Made by a program: the position numbers and the translations under genes | DNA from: Gudongella sp049310905 | GTDB taxonomy: Bacteria; Bacillota; Clostridia; Tissierellales; Tissierellaceae | Reading direction: 5' to 3' | Length of the DNA: 64,000 bases | Assembly (NCBI RefSeq): GCF_049310905.1 | Contig: NZ_JBMEMN010000008.1 | Span: 1-64,000, forward strand | Notes under the pieces: generated by a model | Told to the model about the DNA's origin: nothing | Database searches by the model: none | The model's input: only the letters and a program-made list of their open reading frames with translations | In this document: piece by piece, positions 42,717-50,111 of the stretch | Layout of the letters: each line of letters starts with the position of its first letter | How positions within the stretch are numbered: the first letter of the stretch is position 1

Positions 42717-42741
42717 GTAAGCAAATATATATTTTTTTTAG

Positions 42742-42778
42742 AAAATCCTTTAAAGCAAAAAGGATTTTCTTCTTTTTT
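42742..42778 (+). terminator. Hairpin in the transposase leader
   Basis: AAAATCCTT (42742-42750) pairs with AAGGATTTT (42760-42768), followed by a run of T. It would stop readthrough from outside promoters into the transposase gene. Confidence 0.75.
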
Positions 42779-42809
42779 GTCGAATATATATAAGAGAGGG
42801 GTGATTTTG

Positions 42810-44201
42810 ATGATGACAAGAGGAAAGAAAGATAAGAAACAGCTTCAACTGGAGTTGGTTATGCTCGAACAACTAGTAAAGAAAGACCATGATTTGAGGA
42901 AAATCGATAAATACATAAATTTTGATTTCATATACGATCTTGTAGAACCTTTTTATGCAGAAGATAAAGGCAGACCATCCATAGACCCTGTAGTTCTTTT
43001 CAAGATGTCATTGATCCAGGCATTGGATGGTATCAGGTCCGAAGAAAAACTGGTGGATGCAATCCACCACAACATGGCATATCGATGGTTCCTGGGCTAT
43101 GGCTTGACAGAGCCAATACCTGATCATTCAACAATAAGTCACAATAGAGCGGTGAGATTCAAGGATTCAAACATATACGAAGATATATTCAATGAAATTG
43201 TCCTAAAAGCAATAGATCATGGGTTCGTAAACGGGAAAATAGTCTACACAGATTCAACTCATGTAAAAGCCAATGCCAGCAATTCCAAATATGAAAGCAT
43301 AGAAGAAACACGAGTAATCAAAGAAGATGAGTCCCTTCTTAAGCTTGTGAATGATAAAAGGATTAGCAAAGGTCAGAAGCCCCTCGAGCCAGCTGAGCCA
43401 AAGACAGAAGTGCATACAAGAAAAGCAAGTAAAACAGATCCAGACAGTGGCTACATGCATAGAGATAGAAAGCCTGTTGGATTTTATCATTTAGTTCATG
43501 GAACCGTTGACAGTGCAAACAAAATCCTCTTAAGCGCACACGTAACCCCTGGAAATATTCATGATAGTACAGTATATATGGATAACTTGGAAGAAATGTT
43601 TGAAAGACTGGAATTGGCCCCAAAATATGCAGGAGCAGATGCGGGATATTTTAATTTGGATATAATTGAAGAATTGACAAGCAAAGGAATTACACCGGTA
43701 ATTGGACCGAGAAGATATGCCTCAAAGAGAGGCAAGAAATCAAAATACTGGTTTGAATACTATCCAGAAGAAGATACATATCGCTGCTTCGAAGGAAAGG
43801 AACTAAGATACAGAACAACGACGCGGCAAGGCTATGTAGAATACCGTAGTGATAAAGAAGTTTGCAAAAATTGTCCCAAACGAGAAAAATGCTTGTATGA
43901 AAGCAGCATAACAGGAGAAATATCTCCAGATCAGACACGGATAATACGCAGACACATAAAAGAACACTACGCTGATGAAGTAAGGTCATTTATGAAAACT
44001 GAAAAGGGAAAGAAGCTTTATCAACGTCGAAAAGAAACAATAGAAAGGGCATTTGCAGATTTGAAAGAATTGATGGGCATGAGATATGCCCATTACAGAG
44101 GTTCCCATGGAGTTAAATCCCAAGTCCTAATGACTGGGGTTGCTTACAATGCAAAAAAGATAGCTAGATTGTTAGATAAGCAGGAAAACCCCCAAAGTTA
44201 A
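42810..44201 (+). CDS. Transposase, IS1182 family
   Basis: About 463 residues. The N-terminal DUF772-type domain includes RPSIDPVVLFKMSLIQALDG and MAYRWFLGYGLTEPIPDHSTISHNR (split for length). The DDE catalytic residues fit VYTDSTHVKANAS (first Asp), YAGADAGYFN (second Asp) and ERAFADLKELMGMRYAHYRG (Glu). A zinc-finger-like CKNCPKREKCLY lies between. The frame opens at a TTG, 42777, but SD AGAGGGGTGA and adjacent ATGs at 42810/42813 mark the true start. The gene is intact. Confidence 0.94.
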   Translation: MMTRGKKDKKQLQLELVMLEQLVKKDHDLRKIDKYINFDFIYDLVEPFYAEDKGRPSIDPVVLFKMSLIQALDGIRSEEKLVDAIHHNMAYRWFLGYGLTEPIPDHSTISHNRAVRFKDSNIYEDIFNEIVLKAIDHGFVNGKIVYTDSTHVKANASNSKYESIEETRVIKEDESLLKLVNDKRISKGQKPLEPAEPKTEVHTRKASKTDPDSGYMHRDRKPVGFYHLVHGTVDSANKILLSAHVTPGNIHDSTVYMDNLEEMFERLELAPKYAGADAGYFNLDIIEELTSKGITPVIGPRRYASKRGKKSKYWFEYYPEEDTYRCFEGKELRYRTTTRQGYVEYRSDKEVCKNCPKREKCLYESSITGEISPDQTRIIRRHIKEHYADEVRSFMKTEKGKKLYQRRKETIERAFADLKELMGMRYAHYRGSHGVKSQVLMTGVAYNAKKIARLLDKQENPQS

Positions 44202-44257
44202 GGGGATAAAGTGTCTAAAACACAACCTAATATTGCGATAATACATGAATAGATATG

Positions 44258-44304
44258 AAAAATGCAGTATTTCTGGAACAAGCCTCTAGAAATACTGCAT
44301 TTTT
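44258..44304. terminator. Hairpin at the right end of the insertion sequence
   Basis: AAAAATGCAGTATTTCT (44258-44274) pairs perfectly with AGAAATACTGCATTTTT (44288-44304). T runs on both strands make it a two-way terminator after the transposase gene. Confidence 0.85.
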
Positions 44305-44315
44305 CGATAATCTCA
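44300..44315 (-). repeat. Right terminal inverted repeat of the insertion sequence
   Basis: TTTTTCGATAATCTCA, the complement of the left end with one mismatch. Its outer edge touches the right copy of the 38-bp palindrome. Confidence 0.88.
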
Positions 44316-44353
44316 GGAAAAGATCTTGATTTATTTAAATCAAGATCTTTTCC
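44316..44353. repeat. 38-bp palindrome, right copy of the target duplication
   Basis: Identical to 42663-42700. It now separates the insertion sequence from rnfC and can still work as a terminator. Confidence 0.93.
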
Positions 44354-44454
44354 TTTGTAAGGGTTGAATTTAATAGAATAATATTTGTTTTGATGGGGTA
44401 ACTGTAAAAGAGGAGAACACAGGATTACATACAATATGAATGCGAGGAAATCAT

Positions 44455-45762
44455 ATGAGCATATTTGACAAATGGAAGGCAGGCGGCCTCCAGATCCCAA
44501 AGAACAAGGAAGCCACCAGAAACTTAAAGACAATAGAGGCAACAGCACCGAAGCTGTTGTATTTCCCCATGGACATGCATATCGGCTCACCAGCCAAGGT
44601 GGAGGTGGAAGTTGGGGACAGGGTCCAAATTGGAACACTTCTTGGATCCAGGGACAAGGGAATATCAACAAACATCCACTCATCAGTATCCGGTAAGGTA
44701 GTGGCAATTGAGAACCGAAGGGTGTTCAGAGGAGAAAGCACTTGCGTAGTGGTTGAGAATGACTTCAAGGATGATGCAGATACCTTGGAGAGCATTGTTG
44801 AGCATCTTGAATCAGAGGAATTCAGCGAGCGTATACAGGATGCAGGAATCACTGGAAAGGGAGGAGCAGGATTCCCAACAGCCATAAAATACAACAAGGA
44901 GCACAAGGAAGTGGAGTACCTTGTTGTAAACGGTTCGGAATGTGAACCATACTCAACATCAGACTTCAGGTGCATGGTTGAATACAGCGAAGAGATAGTT
45001 CAGATAATCCGAGCAATATCAAGGATATATGTAATTGATGATACATACATAGCCGTTGAGGACCATATGGTAGAGGCAATTGAACAGCTGCAAAAAGCAA
45101 TTGATAAAACAGGAACTGAACACATAAGAATTCATGTTCTTCCATCAGAGTACCCACAGGGTCATGCGGGACTTCAGATAAGGGAAGTTCTTGGAATAGA
45201 AACAATGGAAGGGCAAAGATCCGGAGATATCGGTGTCCTCCAGTCAAACGTGTCCACAATAAAGGCGATCTATGATGCAGTTTACGATAACAGACCACTT
45301 GTAAAACGAATCATAACTGTTACAGGACCAATGATAAAAGAACCCAAGAATCTAATGGTAAGAATCGGAACTCCAGTAAGCCATCTGCTAGAGGAATGCG
45401 GAGGATTGTTACAGGGAGAAGTGGATATGATAAACGGTGGTCCAATGATGGGTCGGATATTCCACAATACGGATATCCCGGTTGACAAGGATACCACGAC
45501 CCTCCTGTTTATGGAGAAACAACAAGAGAGGGAGGAAACGGATTGCATAAGATGTGCAAGGTGCATCGACAATTGTCCTGTAGACCTTCAACCAATCCTA
45601 ATAAGCAATACGTACAGGGAAGGAGCATATGACAAGGCACCGGCATTAAGATCAGAAAGCTGCATATCCTGTGGCACCTGTACATTTGTATGCCCTGCAA
45701 ACATTCCACTTCTTGAAGATATTCAGGCTCTGAACAAAAAATGGAAGGAGATGCAGTCATGA
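44455..45762 (+). CDS. rnfC: Electron transport complex subunit RnfC
   Basis: About 435 residues. Residues near 125-145 have GITGKGGAGFPTAIKYN and VNGSECEPYSTSD, the NADH/FMN-binding region shared with NuoF. A soluble ligand-binding beta-grasp region follows. Two ferredoxin motifs at the C terminus, CIRCARCIDNCP and CISCGTCTFVCP, carry [4Fe-4S] clusters. RnfC is the NADH-side subunit of the ferredoxin:NAD oxidoreductase that pumps Na+ or H+. ATG 44455 behind GCGAGGA is preferred to 44440. It overlaps rnfD by 4 bases. Confidence 0.92.
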   Translation: MSIFDKWKAGGLQIPKNKEATRNLKTIEATAPKLLYFPMDMHIGSPAKVEVEVGDRVQIGTLLGSRDKGISTNIHSSVSGKVVAIENRRVFRGESTCVVVENDFKDDADTLESIVEHLESEEFSERIQDAGITGKGGAGFPTAIKYNKEHKEVEYLVVNGSECEPYSTSDFRCMVEYSEEIVQIIRAISRIYVIDDTYIAVEDHMVEAIEQLQKAIDKTGTEHIRIHVLPSEYPQGHAGLQIREVLGIETMEGQRSGDIGVLQSNVSTIKAIYDAVYDNRPLVKRIITVTGPMIKEPKNLMVRIGTPVSHLLEECGGLLQGEVDMINGGPMMGRIFHNTDIPVDKDTTTLLFMEKQQEREETDCIRCARCIDNCPVDLQPILISNTYREGAYDKAPALRSESCISCGTCTFVCPANIPLLEDIQALNKKWKEMQS

Positions 45763-46718
45763 AAAAGATTAAAACATCCCCTTTCCTAAGAACACCAGTA
45801 ACAACGAGAACAATAATGAGAGATGTCTTGATTGCACTTTTACCAGTAAGCATAATGGCAGTTGTACAGTTTGGAATTAAGAGCCTTGTGATGATACTTT
45901 TGGGTATCACATCGGCGGTACTGTTTGAATTCCTGTATCAGAAGTTCAAAGGCAAGAAGATTACCATAACAGACCTTTCAGCAGCTGTAACAGGACTTCT
46001 GGTAGCTTTAAGCTACCCGGTAACTGCACCCCTTTGGATAATTGTTTTTGGTAGCTTTATCGCAATTGTACTTATCAAGCAGCTTTCAGGAGGGATTGGA
46101 AAGAATAATCTCAATCCTGCAGTCTTTTCAAGGGTACTGGTAAAGATACTGTTTACACCAATTATTACAGGGTGGGTCTTGCCAGGAGCAGATATGATAT
46201 CAACAGCAACACCCCTTGAGTTTATTGGAAATGGGCAGACTGCAATTGCCCAGGGAGCGCCTGAGATGCAGGCACTGTTCTTTGGTGCAATAGGAGGGGG
46301 TATCGGAGAAACAGTCAAGTGGGCAATAATTCTTGGCGCCATTTACCTGATCTACCGAAGGGTAATAAACATAAAGATTCCATTGGCAACCCTTGCAGGA
46401 CTTTTCTTTATTTCAATGCTCTTTGGAAAGTCCAGTCTGGAATTTGCATTGTATCATGTTCTTTCCGGAACAGCGATGTTTGCGGCAGTCTTTATGGTAA
46501 CAGACTATTCATCGGGCCCGCTAAATCAAAGGGCACGGGTTTATTACGGACTAAGCATCGGGATCCTGACAGGGATTGTGCGACACCTGTTTGCACTTCC
46601 TGGCGGGATAGGAGTAGCAATTCTAATTATGAACATATTGGCACCGATATATGATGCCTGGTTTACACCAAGGGTATTTGGACACAAGGGTAAACGGGTA
46701 GTCATAGAAACCAGATAG
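45759..46718 (+). CDS. rnfD: Electron transport complex subunit RnfD
   Basis: About 319 residues with nine or ten hydrophobic helices. TSPFLRTPVTTRTIM at the start, NNLNPAVFSRVLVKILF and STATPLEF are RnfD/NqrB motifs; the Thr in the last is the usual covalent FMN site. The TDYSSGPLNQRARVYYG region closes the protein. ATG 45759 overlaps the rnfC stop and is served by AAGGAGA. Normally rnfG, rnfE, rnfA and rnfB follow; here the next gene is an acetyltransferase, so the complex is incomplete at this locus. Confidence 0.92.
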   Translation: MKKIKTSPFLRTPVTTRTIMRDVLIALLPVSIMAVVQFGIKSLVMILLGITSAVLFEFLYQKFKGKKITITDLSAAVTGLLVALSYPVTAPLWIIVFGSFIAIVLIKQLSGGIGKNNLNPAVFSRVLVKILFTPIITGWVLPGADMISTATPLEFIGNGQTAIAQGAPEMQALFFGAIGGGIGETVKWAIILGAIYLIYRRVINIKIPLATLAGLFFISMLFGKSSLEFALYHVLSGTAMFAAVFMVTDYSSGPLNQRARVYYGLSIGILTGIVRHLFALPGGIGVAILIMNILAPIYDAWFTPRVFGHKGKRVVIETR

Positions 46719-46735
46719 GGAGATGAAGGTTAGAG

Positions 46736-47272
46736 ATGAAGGAGATAGAATTAAAAGATGGCAGGAAAATGAGAATAAGAGAGGCAACAAAATCAGATGC
46801 CAGAGAAATCATTGAATACCTTCAGAAAGTTGGGGGAGAATCCGATTTTATAACATTTGGCAAAGATGAATTTGACAAGACTATTGCGGAAGAGGAAATG
46901 TTTATTGAAAATATTTCAAAGACAAAAAATGCCCTGTTTATTCTTGCAGAAATGGACGGAAAGATAATTGGCAACCTTAGCTTTGCAGGAGGACCCAGAA
47001 AAAGGATTGAACATGTTGGTGAGTTCGGAGTTACGGTCCTTAAAGACTATTGGGGAATAGGAGTGGGCACAGCCCTGGTAAAGGAACTTATACAATGGAG
47101 TAGAGATTCTGGAATAATTAGAAAGATAAATCTAAGGTCGAGAACCGATAACTTCTCGGCGATCTCAACTTATGAAAAGCTTGGATTTGTCCAGGAAGGG
47201 ATTAGAACCAGAGACCTTTGCATAGATGATAAGTTCTACGACTCAATATGCATGGGCTTAGAGATTGATTAA
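46736..47272 (+). CDS. GNAT-family N-acetyltransferase
   Basis: 178 residues resembling RimI/YhhY-type enzymes. EFGVTVLKDYWGIGVGTALVKELI is the acetyl-CoA pyrophosphate-binding region and IRKINLRSRTDNFSAISTYEKLGF the later GNAT strand; the N terminus MRIREATKSDAREIIEYL is typical. It follows rnfD by 17 bases and probably shares its transcript. Acceptor substrate unknown. Confidence 0.88.
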   Translation: MKEIELKDGRKMRIREATKSDAREIIEYLQKVGGESDFITFGKDEFDKTIAEEEMFIENISKTKNALFILAEMDGKIIGNLSFAGGPRKRIEHVGEFGVTVLKDYWGIGVGTALVKELIQWSRDSGIIRKINLRSRTDNFSAISTYEKLGFVQEGIRTRDLCIDDKFYDSICMGLEID

Positions 47273-47350
47273 TATTAATTGATTATTATCAGTAAACATT
47301 GAATTGCGAAACTTATTATTTGGGTATCATATAGTAAAAGTAGAATAAAT

Positions 47351-47452
47351 GCATTAGCAACGGGCGCCTTGATCTTGGAGTCCAACAGATGGACGCTTGA
47401 CTCCAAATGAGCGAATAGCGAAACCGACCTTTTATTTAGGTCGGTTTTTTTC
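47351..47452 (+). promoter_or_regulatory. Structured leader ending in a terminator
   Basis: After AGCAACGGGCGCC, TTGGAGTC (47375-47382) pairs with GACTCCAA (47399-47406), enclosing an alternative GTCC/GGAC helix. A strong terminator follows at 47422-47452. The next gene begins 98 bases later. It could be a leader controlling the surface protease or the 3' end of the preceding transcript. I do not recognise a known riboswitch. Confidence 0.4.
47422..47452 (+). terminator. Intrinsic terminator
   Basis: AACCGACCT (47422-47430) pairs perfectly with AGGTCGGTT (47438-47446), then a run of T. Confidence 0.9.
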
Positions 47453-47549
47453 GTGGGCAATATAACTAAAAGATGCATCAATAATTACGGGGGTGAAAAA
47501 AGAGCAGAGTCAGTCAGAGATTTAGAAACTTTAAAAGGAGGTGTACGAT

Positions 47550-49379
47550 ATGAATATTAGAAATATCAAAAGAATTTCCATTTTACTAATTCTGGGATTG
47601 CTGATAATGAATCTACCATTTTTCACAGGCATGATTTATGCTCAGGAAGATCAAAAACAAATAAGTATAACAGTCAATGGTTTGGATGTAAGCTTTGACA
47701 GTCCTCCAATAATTGAGGAAGGAAGGACTCTTGTACCCTTAAGAGCAATATTTGAAAGTCTTGACGCCGATGTGGTATGGGATGCAATTGAGAGAAAAGT
47801 AACTTCTACAAAAGGCGAAACAACAATTGTCCTTTACATAGGTAATAACGTGGCAATGGTCAATGGAGAATCGATAACACTTGATGTGCCACCTAGAATT
47901 GTCAATGGGAGGACGCTTGTACCAGTAAGATTTATAAGTGAGTCTTTTGGGGCTGATGTTAAGTGGGATGGAATAAACAAGATTGTTGCAATAGCTACTG
48001 ATAAACCTTATACAGGTATTGAAATTCCTGGATTTACTCTACCGGATAATGAGCTTGCAACTTTGCCAAACTGGGTCAAGGAGGGATTGAACCTATCCAT
48101 AATAGACAAGGGCTATGACTCGGCAAAAATCTACATGGACTCTTTATCCGTCCAGGAGGGTGTGAACATTTCAGATATAAAGCTAGATAATGAATATGAT
48201 ACATTAGCCTTCATACCTGATCAAACCATAATGTGGTCAACGGGATGTGACTTCAGTCCGTATGTTACATTCCAAGGGAATCAGAGCAACACAGGTGGCT
48301 GTATTGGTAGGTCTCTGGTTCATATTATGAATATAATCAAGGAAAGAGAGCATAAATATACTCCAGATGTTTCCTTCTGGTATCTGCACAGCAGACAAGT
48401 ACAGCTGGCTGATGGAGGACCTATAGACACCCAATTTGTACTCCAAAGCAACGGTATCTCTCCGGAGGCTTACGCACACACAGATTACGATGGAGCAGTA
48501 AAGAAGACAAATCCAGATGGAAGTATGTATTACGATTACAGCGGGATGCCTCAACCAAACGGATGGACCAACGCTCTGGCAAAGTATTATCGAATGATGG
48601 AAAGCGAAAAATTTGAACCAACAAGCCAAAATATCAGATTCGCATTAAGGGAGTATGGTCCTCTACTTGCAGGAGGAGACATGCCACTTATCTTGGGAAA
48701 CGACCCTGTAGAAGGTCATGCAGTAACAATAGTAGGCTACAATGATCTAACCAGAACCGTAAAATGTCTTAATAGCTATAGCGATTTATGGGGACCAACA
48801 GAGAATGGGTATTTAACAATTTCATATGATGATCTGGCAGAAAACTTTGAATACGTAAGATTCTATGTCAGTGTACCCGTTGAACGCGCTGGAACCGATC
48901 AGGCTTATTCAGCAAGAATCCACATTGAAACAGGCGGCTATTCAAGGATCAAGCTTAAAGTTACAATAGGTATAGACGATAAGAGTCCATTAACAGTATG
49001 GGATACTCCAAATGAAGAAGTTTTTATAGACTACAGTAAAACTCTTAAGCTGGATGTACCACTTCCAACTTATGCATCTAGTAACTGGCCACCTGAAAGA
49101 GGTACCCATTGGTATGTAGAAGTTGTTAATACATCTACATGGGACACCGCTGAGCTAAAGGAAATCACATTGGCTAAGCTCTTGAAGGACTCCAGTGGCA
49201 ACTACGACATGGAAACATTCAAATCCAAGGATGCAGGAACAATTCTTCAACCTGGAGAGACAAGAAAATTCTTTATCCCAAATATTGAGAAGATAGACGT
49301 TATGCCAATTGAACCAATATTTGATCCAATCACTGTGCCAATAGAACCAATAACTCAACCAATTATCAACCCATTATAG
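47550..49379 (+). CDS. Secreted papain-like cysteine peptidase with copper-amine-oxidase-type N-terminal domains
   Basis: About 609 residues. A signal peptide (hydrophobic ISILLILGLLIMNLPFF, cleavage near YAQE) leads to a copper-amine-oxidase-like N-terminal domain pair (PF07833): EGRTLVPLRAIFESLDADVVW and NGRTLVPVRFISESFGADVKW, often used for cell-surface attachment. A papain-type catalytic domain follows: Gln then Cys six residues later in QSNTGGCIG, His in GHAVTIVGY, and Asn in LNSYSDLWG. The spacing of Gln and Cys equals that of papain. The tail is rich in Pro-Ile-Glu-Pro repeats. SD AAAGGAGGTG sets ATG 47550. It probably cleaves proteins or peptides at the surface. Confidence 0.8.
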   Translation: MNIRNIKRISILLILGLLIMNLPFFTGMIYAQEDQKQISITVNGLDVSFDSPPIIEEGRTLVPLRAIFESLDADVVWDAIERKVTSTKGETTIVLYIGNNVAMVNGESITLDVPPRIVNGRTLVPVRFISESFGADVKWDGINKIVAIATDKPYTGIEIPGFTLPDNELATLPNWVKEGLNLSIIDKGYDSAKIYMDSLSVQEGVNISDIKLDNEYDTLAFIPDQTIMWSTGCDFSPYVTFQGNQSNTGGCIGRSLVHIMNIIKEREHKYTPDVSFWYLHSRQVQLADGGPIDTQFVLQSNGISPEAYAHTDYDGAVKKTNPDGSMYYDYSGMPQPNGWTNALAKYYRMMESEKFEPTSQNIRFALREYGPLLAGGDMPLILGNDPVEGHAVTIVGYNDLTRTVKCLNSYSDLWGPTENGYLTISYDDLAENFEYVRFYVSVPVERAGTDQAYSARIHIETGGYSRIKLKVTIGIDDKSPLTVWDTPNEEVFIDYSKTLKLDVPLPTYASSNWPPERGTHWYVEVVNTSTWDTAELKEITLAKLLKDSSGNYDMETFKSKDAGTILQPGETRKFFIPNIEKIDVMPIEPIFDPITVPIEPITQPIINPL

Positions 49380-49402
49380 CGAAGAGAGGGTAACAAGAAA
49401 GG

Positions 49403-49432
49403 GCAGCCTGAGAATTTTCAGGCTGCTTTTTC
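49403..49432 (+). terminator. Terminator after the surface peptidase gene
   Basis: GCAGCCTGA (49403-49411) pairs with TCAGGCTGC (49418-49426), then TTTTTC. Its right half is repeated at 49894-49920. Confidence 0.88.
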
Positions 49433-49439
49433 TGACCTG
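49413..49439 (+). repeat. 27-bp direct repeat, copy 1
   Basis: The stretch beginning AATTTTCAGGCTGC and ending CTGACCTG is identical to 49894-49920. It covers the loop, right arm and T tail of the terminator. Confidence 0.95.
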
Positions 49440-49547
49440 TTTAGTGAGAGATTACTTGATATTCTTTCAAACATTATTGACATTACTACTGGTATAGATT
49501 ATTCTAAAAGTAAGGAAACAAAGAAACTTTACTTTTGGAGGTGTGTT

Positions 49548-49895
49548 ATGGAGGCCAATAAACCTAGTAAGACCAAGAATTATGATAAAAAAAGAATTAA
49601 GATTTCGTCCAAAAGACAGATTACTATCCCAGCCAAATTTTACGATGCATTGAAGATAGATAAGGAAATGGAATGCATATACACTGAAGGTATGCTTGTT
49701 CTTCTGCCTATAAGAAGCGAAAAATCAGAATTTGCAGAGGAAATACTAAAAGACCTGATCAATCAGGGATACAGCGGGGATGACTTACTTAGAGAATTTA
49801 AAACAATGAATAGAAAAATGAGACCTGCAGTCGAAAAATTGATTGACGAGGCTGACGAATTGGCAAGAAAAGTTGCTGAAGATTATGTAGACTAA
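49548..49895 (+). CDS. AbrB/SpoVT-type DNA-binding domain protein
   Basis: 115 residues. KISSKRQITIPAKFYDALKIDKEMECIY is the swapped-hairpin AbrB fold (residues about 17-45), as in MazE-like antitoxins and AbrB regulators. The C-terminal 55 residues are charged and helical. No toxin gene accompanies it. SD TTTGGAGGTG precedes ATG 49548. The gene lies between two identical 27-bp repeats, the second starting inside its stop codon, and a decayed relative occurs at 51886, so this locus has been mobile or recombined. Confidence 0.8.
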   Translation: MEANKPSKTKNYDKKRIKISSKRQITIPAKFYDALKIDKEMECIYTEGMLVLLPIRSEKSEFAEEILKDLINQGYSGDDLLREFKTMNRKMRPAVEKLIDEADELARKVAEDYVD

Positions 49896-49920
49896 TTTTC
49901 AGGCTGCTTTTTCTGACCTG
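49894..49920 (+). repeat. 27-bp direct repeat, copy 2
   Basis: Exact copy of 49413-49439, starting at the second base of the AbrB-like stop codon. The left arm of the hairpin is missing here, so this copy is not a full terminator. Confidence 0.95.
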
Positions 49921-50041
49921 ATATGCACATTTGAACTCACAGTCAGCATTCTTTAGCTTACAGAATCATAGGTTTTTTGGCATGAATTGTATTAATTTAC
50001 CGTAGTAAAGCATGATGTGTTGTCGTATAATGATATCAGGA

Positions 50042-50060
50042 GTTCCCAATCAATGGGAAC
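50042..50060. promoter_or_regulatory. Dyad upstream of the SLH/GH18 gene
   Basis: GTTCCCA-N5-TGGGAAC, a perfect 7-bp inverted repeat, 5 bases before a candidate -35. Likely a regulator site. Confidence 0.45.
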
Positions 50061-50065
50061 ATATA

Positions 50066-50096
50066 TTGACTTGTGTTATCAATTGTTCTCTATTAT
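50066..50096 (+). promoter_or_regulatory. Candidate promoter of the SLH/GH18 gene
   Basis: TTGACT (50066-50071) with TCTATT 17 bases later, or TATTAT at 19 bases. The ribosome binding site GAGGAGTG is so close that the leader would be very short. Confidence 0.35.
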
Positions 50097-50111
50097 GAGA
50101 GGAGTGATTAA

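Larger units (their letters stand above)
42701..44315 (+). mobile_element. IS1182-family insertion sequence, complete
   Basis: 1615 bp. Terminal inverted repeats TGAGTTTATCGAAAAA (42701-42716) and TTTTTCGATAATCTCA (44300-44315) match at 15 of 16 positions. It carries one intact transposase and is flanked by 38-bp direct repeats. IS1182-family elements are known to give target duplications of variable, sometimes long, size. Hairpins just inside both ends (42742-42768 and 44258-44304) would stop transcription entering or leaving. Intact ORF, ends and repeats suggest recent insertion. Confidence 0.9.

Noticed and set aside
42663..44353. The 38-bp palindromes as the inverted repeats of the insertion sequence
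   Set aside because: The two copies are direct repeats of a self-palindrome, and separate 16-bp inverted repeats lie just inside them; the palindromes are better read as target duplication.
47351..47452. c-di-GMP riboswitch before the surface peptidase
   Set aside because: The conserved GEMM strings (CACGCACAGGGCAAACC and the tetraloop receptor) are absent, so only an unassigned leader is reported.
49548..49895. Toxin-antitoxin module with the AbrB-like protein as antitoxin
   Set aside because: No small toxin frame with a ribosome binding site lies on either side; the next gene is the SLH/GH18 protein.
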